Source of the DNA: Mycobacterium spongiae
GTDB taxonomy: Bacteria; Actinomycetota; Actinomycetes; Mycobacteriales; Mycobacteriaceae
Reading direction: 5' to 3'
Length of the DNA stretch: 64,000 nt
NCBI RefSeq assembly: GCF_018278905.1
Contig: NZ_CP046600.1
Span: 3,844,001-3,908,000 of the forward strand
Shown: positions 47,171 through 60,485 of the stretch, one piece after another
Layout of the letters: the number at the start of each line of letters is the position of its first letter
Numbering within the stretch: the stretch's first letter is position 1
Notes under the pieces: model-generated
The model's input: only the letters and a program-made list of their open reading frames with translations
What the model was told of the DNA's origin: nothing
Database searches by the model: none
Made by a program: the position numbers and the translations under genes

Positions 47171-48333
47171 TGCAGCCCCAACGATCGCGCGATGAGCATC
47201 AACTGCACTTCGGTCGTGCCCTCCCCAATCTCGAGCACCTTGCTATCGCGGTAGTGGCGCGCCACTGGATACTCATTCATGAAGCCGTAGCCCCCGTGGA
47301 TCTGCGTGGCATCGCGGGCGTTGTCCATCGCCGCCTCGGACGAGATCATCTTCGCGATCGCTGCCTCTTTTTTGAAGGGCTTGCCCGCCAGCATCTTCGC
47401 GGCGGCCTCGTAGTAGGCCGTCCGCGCCACGTGGGCACGCGCTTCCATTCGCGCGATCTTGAAGCTGATCGCCTGGTAGGAACCAATCGGCTGACCGAAC
47501 GACTCGCGCTCCTTGGCGTACTTGACGCTCTCGTCGACGCAGCCCTGAGCGACGCCGGTGGCCAGCGCCGCGATCGCGATCCGACCCTCGTCCAGGATGG
47601 AGAGAAAGTTCGCGTAGCCGCTCCCGCGGGCTCCCAACAGGTTTTCGGCCGGAACCCGTGCGTCGACGAAGGTGAGCGGGTGGGTGTCCGAGGCATTCCA
47701 GCCCACCTTGTTGTAGACCGGTTCCACGGTGAATCCCGTTGTGCCGCTGGGCACGATGATCGTCGAGATTTCTTTCTTGCCATCCGCGACACTGCCGGTA
47801 ACCGCGGTCACGGTGACCAGCGACGTGATATCGGTGCCCGAGTTCGTAATGAACTGCTTGGAGCCGTTGATAATCCACTCGTCGCCCTCAAGGCGCGCAG
47901 TAGTGCGTGTGCTGCCCGCGTCGGAACCCGCGCCCGGCTCGGTAAGCCCGAAACCGGCCAACGCTCGCCCAGCGGTCAAGTCCGGCAGCCATTGACGCTT
48001 CTGCTCCTCGCTGCCGAACCGGAAGATCGGCATTGCGCCCAGCCCTACCCCGGCCTCCAGGGTGATCGCCACCGACTGATCGACCTTGCCGAGTTCTTCC
48101 AGCGCCAGTGACAAAGCAAAGTAGTCGCCGCCCATGCCTCCGTATTCCTCGGGAAACGGCAGACCGAACAACCCCATCTCGCCCATCTTGGCAACGACCT
48201 CGTACGGGAAGCTATGCTCCTCATCGTGTTTGGCCGACACCGGTGCGACGACGGTGCGTGCGAAATCGGCGACGGTATCCCGAAGATCCTCGTATTCCTT
48301 GGGTAGTGTCGCTGCGGTAACGGTTGTCGTCAT
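47167..48333 (-). CDS. fadE19: Acyl-CoA dehydrogenase FadE19 (isovaleryl-CoA type)
   Basis: A 388-residue FAD-dependent acyl-CoA dehydrogenase. The two family signatures are visible: [15 protein letters not shown] (substrate/FAD loop, about 130-145) and [20 protein letters not shown] near the C-terminus, followed by [20 protein letters not shown]. In this operon it is expected to oxidise isovaleryl-CoA, and probably 2-methylbutyryl-CoA, to the enoyl-CoA. It overlaps accA1 upstream and the MaoC gene downstream by four bases each, so the unit is tightly coupled. Confidence 0.95.
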   Translation of the reverse strand: MTTTVTAATLPKEYEDLRDTVADFARTVVAPVSAKHDEEHSFPYEVVAKMGEMGLFGLPFPEEYGGMGGDYFALSLALEELGKVDQSVAITLEAGVGLGAMPIFRFGSEEQKRQWLPDLTAGRALAGFGLTEPGAGSDAGSTRTTARLEGDEWIINGSKQFITNSGTDITSLVTVTAVTGSVADGKKEISTIIVPSGTTGFTVEPVYNKVGWNASDTHPLTFVDARVPAENLLGARGSGYANFLSILDEGRIAIAALATGVAQGCVDESVKYAKERESFGQPIGSYQAISFKIARMEARAHVARTAYYEAAAKMLAGKPFKKEAAIAKMISSEAAMDNARDATQIHGGYGFMNEYPVARHYRDSKVLEIGEGTTEVQLMLIARSLGLQ

Positions 48334-50357
48334 ACTTGGTCCTCGCTTTGTTCCTTCTCGGTCTCGGTGTCAGCCTCCGGGACCAGCCGGGCCAGTACCT
48401 GGTCCACTGCCACCTGCTCGCCAACGGACACCAAAACCTCCACCTGCCCCGCGACCGGAGCAGTCAGAGAATGTTCCATCTTCATCGCCTCCACCACTGC
48501 CACGACGTCACCTTCGGCGACATGGGCGCCGGAGGCAACCTGAACAGCGATCACGCTGCCCGGCATCGGACTGATGACCTCGGCCGGACGCGCGCCCACC
48601 GCGCGGTGAATCTTGTGCTCCTCCGCTTCGCGCAACTGCCAGGTGCCCCGCCCGTCGGCGATCCACAGGTGCCGGTCGGCCTCTGCCCACGCATAGTCGC
48701 GACGCAGCCCGTTCACGGTAACGCTCATCCGCCCACCATCGAGTTGTACGCTTGCGGAGAGAATCTCACCATCACCGACCTGAACCTTGGCAGCGTCGGG
48801 CGATCCCCACACCGACACCGTCTCGGTACGCAGTGCAGTGCGCATGGCGGTACGGACCGGAGCCACAACACCGCCGACACGCCAGCCGGTCGGCGCGGCC
48901 CACAGGTTGTCGGACGCGCGCCGGCCCCGGTGAGCCAGCGCCCACTGCCGATACAGACCCCCGGCGGCGAGCACATCGTCGGGCGCAGGCAGCGGTGCGA
49001 AGTCGGCAAGTCGCTCATCCAGCAACGCAGTATCCAGATCACCGGCGCGCACCCGCTCGTCGGCGAGCAGAAAGCGCAGGAACTCGACATTGGTCTGCAC
49101 CCCCAGCACCGCGGTTCCCGCCAGTGCCTCGTCGAGACGACCTATAGCCTGCTCGCGATTCGCCCCGTGCGCGATCACCTTGCTCAGCATCGGGTCGTAG
49201 TCACTGCCGACCACGGTGCCCGCTGCCAGCGACGAATCCACCCGCACGCCCTCGCCCGCGGGTTCGAGCACCTGCAACGCCTGCCCGCCCGTGGGCAGAA
49301 AGCCCCGACCAGGATCCTCCGCATACACCCTGGCCTCGATCGCGTGGCCGCGCAGCTCGACGTCATCCTGGGCAAAGGCCAACTTCTCATCGGCACCCAC
49401 GCGCAGTTGCCACTCGACGAGGTCCAGTCCGGTGACCGCCTCGGTGACTGGATGTTCCACCTGCAGGCGGGTGTTCATCTCCATGAAGAAGAATTCGTCC
49501 GGACGCCGCGCCGAGACGATGAACTCGACCGTGCCGGCGCCGACGTAGTCGACGCTGCGCGCCGTGTTAACGGCCGCGGCCCCGATCCGGGCTCGGGTCG
49601 GCGGGTCAAGCAGCGCCGACGGCGCTTCCTCGATGACCTTCTGATGACGCCGCTGCAGGCTGCACTCGCGCTCGCCTAGGTGCACGACGTTGCCGTGCGC
49701 ATCGGCAAGCACCTGCACTTCGATGTGCCGCGGCCGCAACACAAACCGCTCAAGGAACAACGTGTCGTCGCCAAACGAGGATGCCGCTTCACGACGCGCC
49801 CCAACTAGCGCCTCGCGCATACCTGCCGGTTCGTGGACCAACCGCATGCCCTTGCCGCCGCCGCCGGCCGATGGCTTGATCAGTACGGGATATCCCACCT
49901 CATCGGCGGCGGCCATCAGCTCGCCGTCGGTGAGCCCGGGGCGCGCCACGCCGGGCACCACGGGCACGTCGAAGGCGGTGACCGCGTTCTTCGCGGTGAT
50001 CTTGTCACCCATAATCTCAATCGCCCGGGCTGGCGGACCGAGGAATACGATCCCGGCCCGTTCACATGCGGTCGCGAAATCGGCATTCTCGGAAAGAAAC
50101 CCGTAGCCCGGATGAATCGCTCGGGCTCCAGTGCGTGCTGCCGCATCGAGGACGCGTGCGATATCGAGGTAGCTCTCCCGCGCCGCCGCCGGTCCCAGCC
50201 GCACGGCCATGTCCGCTTCGCTGACGTGCCGGGCACGGGCATCAGGGTCGCTGTAGACGGCCACCGACCGGATGCCCAGCCGGCGCAGGGTCCGGATCAC
50301 CCTGACCGCGATCTCGCCGCGATTGGCCACCAGCACGGTGTCGAAAAGCTCAGTCAT
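48330..50357 (-). CDS. accA1: Acyl-CoA carboxylase biotin-carboxylase/carrier subunit AccA1
   Basis: A 675-residue alpha subunit of 3-methylcrotonyl-CoA carboxylase. The biotin carboxylase part (1-450) contains [15 protein letters not shown], the ATP-grasp Gly loop [14 protein letters not shown] and [18 protein letters not shown]. The C-terminal BCCP domain carries biotinyl-Lys in [11 protein letters not shown] (about residue 630). The start at ATG 50355-50357 ([15 protein letters not shown]) is preferred over the TTG and GTG codons just upstream, and it lies six bases after the accD1 stop. The acidic tail ([11 protein letters not shown]) overlaps the fadE19 start. Confidence 0.95.
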   Translation of the reverse strand: MTELFDTVLVANRGEIAVRVIRTLRRLGIRSVAVYSDPDARARHVSEADMAVRLGPAAARESYLDIARVLDAAARTGARAIHPGYGFLSENADFATACERAGIVFLGPPARAIEIMGDKITAKNAVTAFDVPVVPGVARPGLTDGELMAAADEVGYPVLIKPSAGGGGKGMRLVHEPAGMREALVGARREAASSFGDDTLFLERFVLRPRHIEVQVLADAHGNVVHLGERECSLQRRHQKVIEEAPSALLDPPTRARIGAAAVNTARSVDYVGAGTVEFIVSARRPDEFFFMEMNTRLQVEHPVTEAVTGLDLVEWQLRVGADEKLAFAQDDVELRGHAIEARVYAEDPGRGFLPTGGQALQVLEPAGEGVRVDSSLAAGTVVGSDYDPMLSKVIAHGANREQAIGRLDEALAGTAVLGVQTNVEFLRFLLADERVRAGDLDTALLDERLADFAPLPAPDDVLAAGGLYRQWALAHRGRRASDNLWAAPTGWRVGGVVAPVRTAMRTALRTETVSVWGSPDAAKVQVGDGEILSASVQLDGGRMSVTVNGLRRDYAWAEADRHLWIADGRGTWQLREAEEHKIHRAVGARPAEVISPMPGSVIAVQVASGAHVAEGDVVAVVEAMKMEHSLTAPVAGQVEVLVSVGEQVAVDQVLARLVPEADTETEKEQSEDQV

Positions 50358-50363
50358 CACCAA

Positions 50364-52703
<2,340 letters not shown>

Positions 52704-52707
52704 GTCA

Positions 52708-53451
52708 TTACCGCACCGTCTCCCTCTCGACCCGTTTAACGGGATTGGGAACGTGCACGACCCGCTGCACATAAATTCCCGGGGTGTGCACGGCGGCGGG
52801 GTCGATTTCTCCGGGGCCGACCAGGTGTTCGACCTCGGCGATGGTGACCTTGCCGGCGGTGGCACAGTCGGGGTTGAAGTTGCCGGCCGCCTCGCGGTAC
52901 ACCAGGTTGCCGTGCCGATCCCCTTTCCAGGCGTGCACCAACGCGAAATCGGTGCGGATGGCGCGCTCGAGAACGTAGGTGACACCGTCGAACTCGCGCG
53001 TCTCCTTAGCCGGCGATACCACCGCGACCGCGCCCGAGGGATCGTAGCGCCACGGCAGCCCACCGTTGGCAATCTCGGTGCCGACCCCAGCCGGTGTATA
53101 GAACGCCGGGATACCCATCCCGCCAGCACGCAACCGCTCCGCCAGCGTCCCTTGGGGGGTGAGCTCCACCTCGAGTTCGCCCGCCAGAAACTGGCGCGCG
53201 AATTCCTTGTTCTCGCCGACGTAGGACGAGACGGTCCGACGAATTCGTTTGTGCTGCAACAGTAGCCCCAGCCCAACGCCGTCAACTCCGCAGTTGTTCG
53301 ACACCGTCTGAAGGTTGGTGACCCCACTGTCCGCCAGCGCGGCGATGAGCGCTTCGGGGATGCCACAGAGACCGAATCCCCCGACCGCCAGGGAAGCCCC
53401 ATCCGCGATGTCCGCGACTGCCTTCGCGGCCGTAGCCACCACCTTGTCCAT
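52708..53451 (-). CDS. scoA: 3-oxoacid CoA-transferase subunit A
   Basis: A 247-residue alpha subunit of the CoA-transferase. Landmarks are GASLAVGGFGLCGIPEALI (the GGFGxCGxP CoA-binding signature, about 22-35), VSNNCGVDGVGLGLLL, and GIPAFYTPAGVGTEIANGG. The C-terminal HLVGPGEIDPAAVHTPGIYV is also typical. The frame opens at 53514, but MDKVVATAAK at 53451 is the family start, with GAGGAGG upstream. It is the first gene of the sco-acc-fadE19-maoC-citE unit. An inverted repeat resembling the sites upstream of bkaR lies 70 bases before it. Confidence 0.95.
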   Translation of the reverse strand: MDKVVATAAKAVADIADGASLAVGGFGLCGIPEALIAALADSGVTNLQTVSNNCGVDGVGLGLLLQHKRIRRTVSSYVGENKEFARQFLAGELEVELTPQGTLAERLRAGGMGIPAFYTPAGVGTEIANGGLPWRYDPSGAVAVVSPAKETREFDGVTYVLERAIRTDFALVHAWKGDRHGNLVYREAAGNFNPDCATAGKVTIAEVEHLVGPGEIDPAAVHTPGIYVQRVVHVPNPVKRVERETVR

Positions 53452-53928
53452 TGCCGCAAAAGCCTCCTCACCGCCGGCGCTCCGCAGCCTTGTGACAACG
53501 CGACGGGCAGCCAAAGTTCAGTTAATTTTGATTAACCGACGTGAGGTTACCACCAGCCCGCCACGCGCGTCCAGACAGGAGGGTTGCCACATCGAGATGC
53601 GTGGCCGCAATGGGGCCTACCCAGCAGCTGAGGCGCTTCGGTTGTTCTGGACTTCGCCACGCAGCAGACGTCCCGGCCTCCTCGTGAAAACTTCACCCGG
53701 CGCCCGACATTGAGTGAAGAGACCACCGCCGCGCCCTAAGAGGAATAGAGTTCTTCCTGCGTAGTTGCTCGAGGTGTCGGGTACACACCCGAGCCTTGTC
53801 GGTGGGAGGCACCGCATCGTGTCTGCGATCACATCATCGGATCCACGATGGCCAGCGATGTGGACGGACATCGTGCAACGAAGTTGCCGGCCAGGGCACG
53901 TGCAGCGGGCCGAGAAGGGACGAATCGG
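53452..53928. other. Intergenic region between scoA and the divergent PPE gene
   Basis: 477 bases. They contain a GTTA-N8-TAAC operator-like site near scoA and the leader of the PPE gene near the right end. Short frames in between have no Shine-Dalgarno sequence or recognisable product. In M. tuberculosis fadD35 lies directly next to scoA here, so part of this DNA probably arrived with the PPE gene. Confidence 0.5.
53521..53536. promoter_or_regulatory. Operator-like inverted repeat upstream of scoA
   Basis: GTTAATTTTGATTAAC is a perfect 6-4-6 inverted repeat 70 bases upstream of the scoA start codon. It shares the form GTTA-N8-TAAC with two sites between fadD35 and the TetR gene bkaR. Its location suits repression of the sco-to-citE operon by BkaR. 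Confidence 0.65.
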
Positions 53929-56900
53929 ATGAGCTTCCTGACGTTGCCGCCGGAGATCAATTCGCTGCGGATGTTTACCGGAGCAGGGTCTGCCCCTACG
54001 TTGGCCGCGGCGGCGGCCTGGGATGGGCTAGCCGCAGAGTTAGGTGATGCCGCAGCCGCGTTTTCGTCCGCCACCTCGGGGCTTGCGGCGCAGTCGTGGC
54101 AGGGTCCGGCAGCGGCAGCGATGGCGACCGCAGCGGCCCCGTATGCGGGCTGGCTGAGCGCCGCGGCAGCACGGGCTCTTGGCGCCGCAGCTCAGGCCAA
54201 GGCGGCTGCAGCGGTGTTCGAAGCGGCGCGAGCTGCCACGGCGCATCCGCTGCTGGTAGCAGCCAACCGCAATCAGCTGGTGTCGCTGGTGCTGGCGAAC
54301 CTGTTCGGCCAGAACGCTCCGGCGATCGCGGCGACCGAGGCCGCCTACGAGCAGTTATGGGCCCAGGATGTCGCGGCGATGGTGGGCTACCACACCGGGG
54401 CATCGGCGGTGGCCGGCCAACTAGCGCCGTGGCAGCAGGCGCTTCGGGCACTGCCCGGCGCTGTGGCTGCGGCGGCGGCAGCCCCCGCGGCTGCAGCTCG
54501 GGCAGCTGTGGCCGGAGCGGGTGCACCTACGGCCGCTGCACTGGCATCGGGCCCCGCCGCCCTCGCCATCCCGGCGCTGGGTATCGGGAACACCGGCGTG
54601 GGCAACGTTTTGAGCATCGGCAACATCGGCAACTACAACCTGGGCAACGGAAACACCGGCGACTTCAACCTCGGCAGCGGGAACATCGGCAACGCCAACC
54701 TCGGCAGCGGGAACATGGGCCAGGCAAACCTAGGCGGCGGAAACTTCGGCTTCTTCAACCTGGGCAGCGGAAACACCGGGAACACCAACTTCGGGTCCGG
54801 AAACTTCGGCACTCTCAATCTGGGCGGCGGAAACGCCGGCGACGGCAACCTCGGCTTCGGCAACATCGGCAGCGGGAACTTCGGCAGCGGCAGCTCCGGT
54901 ACCAGCAACTGGGGCAGTGGCAACGCCGGCGGGTTCAACTGGGGTCACGGAAACAACGGCTTCAACAACGTCGGCTTCGGCAACCGTGGCAACTTCAACC
55001 TCGGCTTTGGGAACAACGGAAACAACAACATTGGCTTCGGGCTCACCGGCGACAACATGATCGGCATCGGGGCACTGAACTCGGGTATCGGAAACATCGG
55101 CTTCGGAAACTCCGGGGACAACAACATCGGCTTCTTCAACTCCGGCAGTAACAACATCGGGTTCTTCAACTCCGGGGACAACAACTTCGGCTTCGACAAC
55201 GCCGGCAACACCAACACCGGCCACGGCAATGCCGGCAGCACCAACACTGGCTTTGGAAACGGCGGCTTCAGCAACTTCGGCTTCGGCAATACAGGCATCC
55301 AGAACATGGGTGCGGGCAACTCCGGCTCCAACAACTGGGGATTCGGCAACGCCGGTGGCTTCAACGCGGGCAACTTCAACTCTGGCTCGTCCAACACGGG
55401 CGACTTCAACGCGGGCGACGTCAACACCGGGTGGGGCAACTCGGGTGACACCAACACCGGTGCCTTCAATGCGGGCGACCTGAACACTGGCATTGGCAGC
55501 CCGGACAACCAAGCGGTAGCTAACTCCGGCTTCGGCAACACCGGCACAGGCAACTCGGGCTTCAACAACTCGGGCGACCTCAATTCGGGCTTCCAGAACA
55601 CGAATACCGGCGCCTTTGCCGGCAACTCGGGCCTGCTCAACGTGGGCGATGGCGGAAGTGCCGGAATCGACAACGCCGGCCGGTCCAACACGGGCCTGTT
55701 CAACACGGGCATGTTCAACACCGGGATCGCAAACTCAGGCACAAATCCCCTGTTCCCGTTCACCTCAGGTGTGGGCAATGCGGGCGACAACAGCTCAGGC
55801 TACTTCAACACCGGTGACGGCCAGTCGGGTTTCTTTGACATTTCGAACCTTTCATTTGCGGCGGCTGCCGGCGTGGCCTCCGCGCTCAGCGGCCCCGCTG
55901 CCACGCTGACCGCCGCCCTACCCGCGGTCGACGTGCCGGTCTTCAATGTGGGCATCGGCAATACCGGCGACTACAACCTAGGCAGCGGAAACATCGGTGA
56001 CGTCAACCTCGGTTTCGGGAATATCGGCAACGCCAACCTGGGCAGTGGGAACATGGGCCAGGCAAACCTGGGCAGCGGAAACTTCGGCTTTTTCAACCTG
56101 GGCAGCGGAAACACCGGCAACACAAACTTCGGCGATGGGAACAATGGCTCGATCAATGTGGGCGGCGGAAACACGGGCGATGGGAACTTCGGTCTTGGGA
56201 ACTTTGGTGACGGAAACCTAGGCAACGGAAACTTCGGCAACACCAACCTTGGCGGTGGGAATTTCGGTAATCTCAACCTAGGGTCCGGAAACAGCGGCAA
56301 CTCAAACGTAGGATTCGGCAACCTAGGGACTAACAACCTGGGCTTTGGGAATACCGGCAACAACAATATCGGCTTTGGGCTCACCGGCGACAACCTGATC
56401 GGCATTGGTGCACTGAATTCCGGCATCGGAAACATCGGCTTCGGCAACTCCGGTGATAACAACATCGGCTTCTTCAACTCAGGCAGCAACAACGTGGGAT
56501 TCTTCAATTCCGGTGACGGTAACTTTGGCTTCTCGAACTCCGGCGACACCAATACCGGCTTTGGGAACCGGGGCAGTACCAATACCGGCTTCGGCAACGC
56601 GGGATTCAACAACTTCGGGTTCGGCAACGCGGGCAGCTTCAACATGGGCACCGGGAACTCCGGCGGGCAGAATCTTGGTTTCGGGAACTCGGGCAACTTC
56701 AACTCGGGCAGCTTCAACTCGGGCAACAGCAACACGGGCGACTTCAACGCCGGCGACACCAACACCGGGTGGGGCAACTCGGGCGACACCAACACGGGCT
56801 TGTTCAACTCAGGCGACCTGAACACCGGCATCGGCAGCTCAGTCGACCAGGTTGGCCCAAACTCGGGCTTCGGCCACATTGGCATCGGAAATTCCGGCTT

Positions 56901-57162
56901 CAATAACTTCGGTGACAACAACTCGGGGATCCAAAACATCAGCACCGGCCTCGTTGGCAACGCAGGTCTGCTCAACACCGGCACCAACAACGTCGGTGTC
57001 AATAACTCGGGCACGGGCAACACGGGCATCTCGAACACCGCAACTGGCAACACCGGCATCGGAAATAACACGGGCGGCTTCAGCTCCGGCGTGGTCAACT
57101 CGGGCATGTTCAGCTCGGGCGGCTTCAACACCGATGACATGCAGTCGGGGTTCTTCAACTAG
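53929..57162 (+). CDS. PPE family protein, MPTR subgroup
   Basis: A 1077-residue PPE-MPTR protein. The PPE domain (1-180) starts [20 protein letters not shown] and contains the WxG-type [10 protein letters not shown]. An Ala-rich linker follows. From about residue 217 the protein consists of pentapeptide-like NxGxGN repeats ([20 protein letters not shown]) in two long blocks, about 217-636 and 670-1077, separated by a non-repetitive [20 protein letters not shown]. The expected location is the cell surface after ESX-5 export, and the function is unknown. The ATG at 53929 follows AAGGGA, and the frame's upstream extension is rejected. No PE gene precedes it. It separates scoA from fadD35. Confidence 0.95.
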   Translation: MSFLTLPPEINSLRMFTGAGSAPTLAAAAAWDGLAAELGDAAAAFSSATSGLAAQSWQGPAAAAMATAAAPYAGWLSAAAARALGAAAQAKAAAAVFEAARAATAHPLLVAANRNQLVSLVLANLFGQNAPAIAATEAAYEQLWAQDVAAMVGYHTGASAVAGQLAPWQQALRALPGAVAAAAAAPAAAARAAVAGAGAPTAAALASGPAALAIPALGIGNTGVGNVLSIGNIGNYNLGNGNTGDFNLGSGNIGNANLGSGNMGQANLGGGNFGFFNLGSGNTGNTNFGSGNFGTLNLGGGNAGDGNLGFGNIGSGNFGSGSSGTSNWGSGNAGGFNWGHGNNGFNNVGFGNRGNFNLGFGNNGNNNIGFGLTGDNMIGIGALNSGIGNIGFGNSGDNNIGFFNSGSNNIGFFNSGDNNFGFDNAGNTNTGHGNAGSTNTGFGNGGFSNFGFGNTGIQNMGAGNSGSNNWGFGNAGGFNAGNFNSGSSNTGDFNAGDVNTGWGNSGDTNTGAFNAGDLNTGIGSPDNQAVANSGFGNTGTGNSGFNNSGDLNSGFQNTNTGAFAGNSGLLNVGDGGSAGIDNAGRSNTGLFNTGMFNTGIANSGTNPLFPFTSGVGNAGDNSSGYFNTGDGQSGFFDISNLSFAAAAGVASALSGPAATLTAALPAVDVPVFNVGIGNTGDYNLGSGNIGDVNLGFGNIGNANLGSGNMGQANLGSGNFGFFNLGSGNTGNTNFGDGNNGSINVGGGNTGDGNFGLGNFGDGNLGNGNFGNTNLGGGNFGNLNLGSGNSGNSNVGFGNLGTNNLGFGNTGNNNIGFGLTGDNLIGIGALNSGIGNIGFGNSGDNNIGFFNSGSNNVGFFNSGDGNFGFSNSGDTNTGFGNRGSTNTGFGNAGFNNFGFGNAGSFNMGTGNSGGQNLGFGNSGNFNSGSFNSGNSNTGDFNAGDTNTGWGNSGDTNTGLFNSGDLNTGIGSSVDQVGPNSGFGHIGIGNSGFNNFGDNNSGIQNISTGLVGNAGLLNTGTNNVGVNNSGTGNTGISNTATGNTGIGNNTGGFSSGVVNSGMFSSGGFNTDDMQSGFFN
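54580..57159 (+). repeat. MPTR repeat array with whole-block duplication
   Basis: Two blocks (about 54580-55836 and 55942-57159) carry the same ordered set of motifs: [55 protein letters not shown] and DLNTGIGS, and both end in a QSGFF motif. This indicates one long duplication inside the gene in addition to the short-period repeat. Confidence 0.88.
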
Positions 57163-57200
57163 GCGTGTTTCTCCAACGTGGAGGGGCTCGCTGCCCGGGG

Positions 57201-58847
57201 TCAGTCTCGACCCTCCCGAAGATATTCGATCGCCAGCTCGCGCATCTCCACTTTGCGGACCTTGCCGGTGACGGTCATCGGAAACGCCTCGACGATCCAC
57301 AGATACCGCGGAATCTTGTAGTTGGCGATCCGGCCCACGCAGAATTCGCGCAGCTTCTCGATGGTCAGCTCCGGTGCCCCCGGGCGCAGCCTGACCACCG
57401 CCATCAGCTCCTCCCCATACTTCTCGTCGGGCACTCCGATGACGTGACCGTCGACGATATCGGGATGCGTGAAGAGGAACTCCTCGATCTCACGAGGCGA
57501 GATGTTCTCCCCACCGCGCACGACAATGTCTTTGAGCCGTCCGGTGATCCGGATGTAGCCACCCGAGTCCATCGCGGCGAGATCGCCGGTGTGCATCCAG
57601 CCATCTGCGTCAATCACCTCCGCCGTCCGCTCGGGCTCGTTCCAGTAACCCGCCATCACCGAATAGCCCCGCGTGCAGAACTCGCCGGCCACACCACGAG
57701 GCACTGTCTCGCCGGTGCCCGGGTCGACTACTTTGACCTCCACATGTGGCCCCACCCGGCCCACCGTGCTGACACGCCGCGCCAGCGAATCGTCGGGCCG
57801 CGTCTGGGTAGCCACGGGCGACGTTTCCGTCATGCCGTAGCAGATCGATACCCCTGGCATATGCATCCGCTCAATGACTTCGCGCATCAACTCGATTGGG
57901 CACGGCGCGCCAGCCATGATCCCGGTGCGCAGGCTGTCCAACTCGTAGTCGGCGAAGTCCGTCAAGCCGAGCTCGGCGATGAACATCGTCGGCACGCCAT
58001 AGAGGCTGGTGCACCGCTCGGCTTGCACCGCCGTCAGCGTGGCGGCAGGGTCAAAACCGGGACCCGGTATCACCATGCAGGCGCCATGGCTGGTGGCCGC
58101 GAGGTTGCCCATCACCATGCCGAAACAATGATAGAACGGCACCGGGATACAGATCCGATCGTGCTCCGCGTATTCGAGCAACTCGCCGACAAGATAGCCG
58201 TTGTTGAGCACATTGCGGTGGCTGAGCGTGACGCCCTTCGGGGATCCCGTTGTCCCAGAAGTGTATTGGATGTTTATGGGATCGTTGCTGGCTAGTGTCG
58301 CGGCGATCTTGCGCAAGATAGCCAAGTCGGCATCCGCTCGGGCCAGCGCGTCCCAACGGGGGCTTTCCATGAACACCACGTGCCGCAGGCCAGGGCACTG
58401 CGGCGCCACCTCGGCCAGCATCGCGCGGTAATCAGCGTCCTTGAATCCGGCGGCAGCGATCACCATCGCAACGCCGGACTGCCTGAGCGCATATGCCAGT
58501 TCGCTGGTCCGGTACGCGGGGTTGATGGTTACCAGGATCGCGCCGATCTCGGCGGTCGCGTACTGGACGAGCACCCACTCCCACCGGTTGGGCGCCCAAA
58601 TGCCTACCCGATCACCCGTGGTGATACCTGCGCGCACCAATCCCGTTGCCAGCCGGCGCACATCGGCGAGCAGTTCCGCATAGTTCCACCGCAGCCCCGC
58701 CCGGACATCGACCAGCGCATCGCGCTGCGCGCAGGTAGCCGCGCACCCGGACAGGTTGGCGCCGATGGTGGTCTCGAGCAGCGCCGGCGTTCGCGTGCCG
58801 CGGTCGTAGGACACACGACAACGGTCTGTGGCTCCGGTGGCTGCCAC
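57201..58847 (-). CDS. fadD35: Fatty-acid-CoA/AMP ligase FadD35
   Basis: A 548-residue ANL-superfamily acyl-CoA synthetase. The AMP/phosphate loop is [19 protein letters not shown] (about 185), with [25 protein letters not shown] (hinge) and the C-terminal catalytic Lys in [12 protein letters not shown]. The GTG at 58845-58847 is chosen: GGAGG sits five bases upstream and it gives the [15 protein letters not shown] start close to the orthologue. The frame's extension to 58898 would cover an operator-like palindrome. Divergent from the TetR regulator, it probably activates a branched-chain acid or a downstream intermediate of the leucine route. Confidence 0.94.
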   Translation of the reverse strand: MAATGATDRCRVSYDRGTRTPALLETTIGANLSGCAATCAQRDALVDVRAGLRWNYAELLADVRRLATGLVRAGITTGDRVGIWAPNRWEWVLVQYATAEIGAILVTINPAYRTSELAYALRQSGVAMVIAAAGFKDADYRAMLAEVAPQCPGLRHVVFMESPRWDALARADADLAILRKIAATLASNDPINIQYTSGTTGSPKGVTLSHRNVLNNGYLVGELLEYAEHDRICIPVPFYHCFGMVMGNLAATSHGACMVIPGPGFDPAATLTAVQAERCTSLYGVPTMFIAELGLTDFADYELDSLRTGIMAGAPCPIELMREVIERMHMPGVSICYGMTETSPVATQTRPDDSLARRVSTVGRVGPHVEVKVVDPGTGETVPRGVAGEFCTRGYSVMAGYWNEPERTAEVIDADGWMHTGDLAAMDSGGYIRITGRLKDIVVRGGENISPREIEEFLFTHPDIVDGHVIGVPDEKYGEELMAVVRLRPGAPELTIEKLREFCVGRIANYKIPRYLWIVEAFPMTVTGKVRKVEMRELAIEYLREGRD

Positions 58848-58886
58848 GGCTCCTCCACGCGCTTGCTGGCCACACAACAAACTCGA

Positions 58887-58902
58887 GTTAATGCCCAATA
58901 AC
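58887..58902. promoter_or_regulatory. Operator-like inverted repeat 1 between fadD35 and bkaR
   Basis: GTTAATGCCCAATAAC, embedded in a longer palindrome with 7-bp arms CGAGTTA/TAACTCG (58884-58905). It lies 40 bases upstream of the fadD35 GTG and is the left one of a pair spaced 25 bases start to start. Confidence 0.65.
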
Positions 58903-58911
58903 TCGTGCTAC

Positions 58912-58927
58912 GTTAGTGATGATTAAC
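58912..58927. promoter_or_regulatory. Operator-like inverted repeat 2 between fadD35 and bkaR
   Basis: GTTAGTGATGATTAAC matches the scoA-upstream site at 13 of 16 positions and is followed, like that site, by CGA. It ends 36 bases before the bkaR ATG. The positions fit autorepression and control of the divergent fadD35. Confidence 0.65.
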
Positions 58928-58963
58928 CGAAGTGTCCAGGACGAGGTGCGTACGGAGGCGATC

Positions 58964-59611
58964 ATGACAGCGTCCGCCGCCGACAGCCGACCCGGCCAGC
59001 CCGAGAACCCAAATCGGCGCAGCCAGTTGAAGTCCGACCGGCGCGTCGCGCTCCTGTCGGCCGCCGAGCGACTGTTTGCCGAGCGGGGCTTCCTGGCGGT
59101 CCGGCTGGAGGACATCGGCGCCGCCGCCGGGGTCAGCGGTCCGGCCATCTACCGACACTTTCCCAACAAGGAGTCGCTGCTGGTGGAGTTGCTGGTCGGC
59201 ATCAGTGCCCGGCTGCTCGCGGGTGCGTCCGACGTCATCACCGGCAGTGCCAACTCGGCCGCGGCGCTTGATGGCCTCATCGAATTTCACCTCGACTTTG
59301 CGCTGGGCGAACCAGATCTCATTCGGATCCAGGACCGCGACCTTGCCCACTTGCCCCCGTCGGCCGAGCGCCAGGTCCGTCGGGCGCAGCGACAGTACGT
59401 CGAGACCTGGGTAGACGTCCTGCGCGGCCTAAGCCCAGACCTGGCCGAGGCCGACGCTCGCGTGATGGCGCACGCCGTATTCGGCCTGCTGAACTCGACA
59501 CCGCACAGCATGAAATCGACGGAGGCCCAGCCAGCGCGTGTGACGCATTCACGGGCCATCATGCGGGCGATGACGCTCGCCGCACTGACGGCTGGACGTC
59601 AGTGCCACTAG
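58964..59611 (+). CDS. bkaR: TetR-family repressor of branched-chain keto acid metabolism
   Basis: A 215-residue TetR regulator, the same length as Rv2506, whose orthologue is known as BkaR. The helix-turn-helix is LFAERGFLAVRLEDIGAAAG followed by SGPAIYRHFPNKESLL (about residues 30-65). The C-terminal ligand-binding helices include GLIEFHLDFALGEPDLIRIQ. GGAGG lies five bases before the ATG at 58964, so the earlier frame start at 58916 is not used. The gene is divergent from fadD35, and two candidate operators sit between them. A third lies before scoA, which marks the leucine catabolic operon as target. Confidence 0.94.
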   Translation: MTASAADSRPGQPENPNRRSQLKSDRRVALLSAAERLFAERGFLAVRLEDIGAAAGVSGPAIYRHFPNKESLLVELLVGISARLLAGASDVITGSANSAAALDGLIEFHLDFALGEPDLIRIQDRDLAHLPPSAERQVRRAQRQYVETWVDVLRGLSPDLAEADARVMAHAVFGLLNSTPHSMKSTEAQPARVTHSRAIMRAMTLAALTAGRQCH

Positions 59612-59687
59612 CGGCCCTGTCTTCCGCGGCATCCGCCAGCCCCCCGGACGCGTCGGGCGCGGGTACCCTGCAACCCATGAGGTGGAC

Positions 59688-60485
59688 ATGACCGATCCAC
59701 GTCGACATCAGCGGTTTGGTCCCCCTCAAGCGGGTTTTGGGCCGACCGGACCCGCTGCGCCGCGGGGTTCCCACAATCCGTCGACGACGGACCCCGCCTA
59801 CGCCGACCAAGCGTCCTATGGACCCGCCTATGAGGCCCAGATTCCTCAGTGGGCGCCAGGCCCCTACCAATCCAACCCACCCCCGCAGCCCCCGCCCTAC
59901 TGGCCACAAGATCCGTCGCTATCCGATGAACCCACGCAACCGGGCCAGGCTCCCTCGCCACCGCAGGGACCGAAATCGCCGCGCTGGCTATGGGTCGCCG
60001 CCGGCGCGGCTGTGCTGTTGGTTGTGTCATTGGTCATCGCATTGGTGATAGCCAACGGCTCGGCCAGGAGACAGACCGCGGTGGCACCGTTGCCAGCGAT
60101 GCCTGGGCCCAATTCGACTGTTCGTACCCCGACGACGACGTCGACACCGTCGCCCAGCGCAGCGCCCGCGCCCACCACCACGAGCAGCCCGGGTGCGCCC
60201 ACCGACACGACCGGCCCGGCCGCGATGCAGACCGTTGTGTACAGCGTCTCCGGCGAAGGACGGGCGATCAGTGTCACCTATATCGATACCGGCAACGTCA
60301 TTCAGACCGAGTTCAATGTGGAATTGCCGTGGAGCAAACAGGTCCGCCTGTCGGAGTCGGCGATACACCCGGCGAACGTCACGATTGTCAACATCGGACA
60401 CAACGTCACCTGCTCGATCACGGTGGCCGGGGTTCAGGTGCGCCAACGCACCGGAATGGGCCTGACGATCTGCGACGCGAGCTAA
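59688..60485 (+). CDS. Proline-rich membrane protein with MmpS-like domain (Rv2507-like)
   Basis: A 265-residue protein. The cytoplasmic N-terminus is Pro/Gln/Tyr-rich (about 100 residues). One transmembrane helix (WLWVAAGAAVLLVVSLVIAL) follows, then a Thr/Ser/Pro linker and a C-terminal domain (about 170-265). That domain, with VVYSVSGEGRAISVTYIDTG and SITVAGVQVRQRTGMGLTIC, resembles the extracytoplasmic beta-sandwich of MmpS proteins. There is no MmpL partner next to it. The ATG at 59688 has AGGTGG just upstream, and a GTG six bases earlier is an alternative. It converges with the MFS gene, stops overlapping by four bases. Confidence 0.88.
   Translation: MTDPRRHQRFGPPQAGFGPTGPAAPRGSHNPSTTDPAYADQASYGPAYEAQIPQWAPGPYQSNPPPQPPPYWPQDPSLSDEPTQPGQAPSPPQGPKSPRWLWVAAGAAVLLVVSLVIALVIANGSARRQTAVAPLPAMPGPNSTVRTPTTTSTPSPSAAPAPTTTSSPGAPTDTTGPAAMQTVVYSVSGEGRAISVTYIDTGNVIQTEFNVELPWSKQVRLSESAIHPANVTIVNIGHNVTCSITVAGVQVRQRTGMGLTICDAS

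Noticed and set aside
53617..53871. 84-codon minus-strand frame between scoA and the PPE gene
   Set aside because: No Shine-Dalgarno sequence, no recognisable product, and compositional shadow. Left as intergenic.
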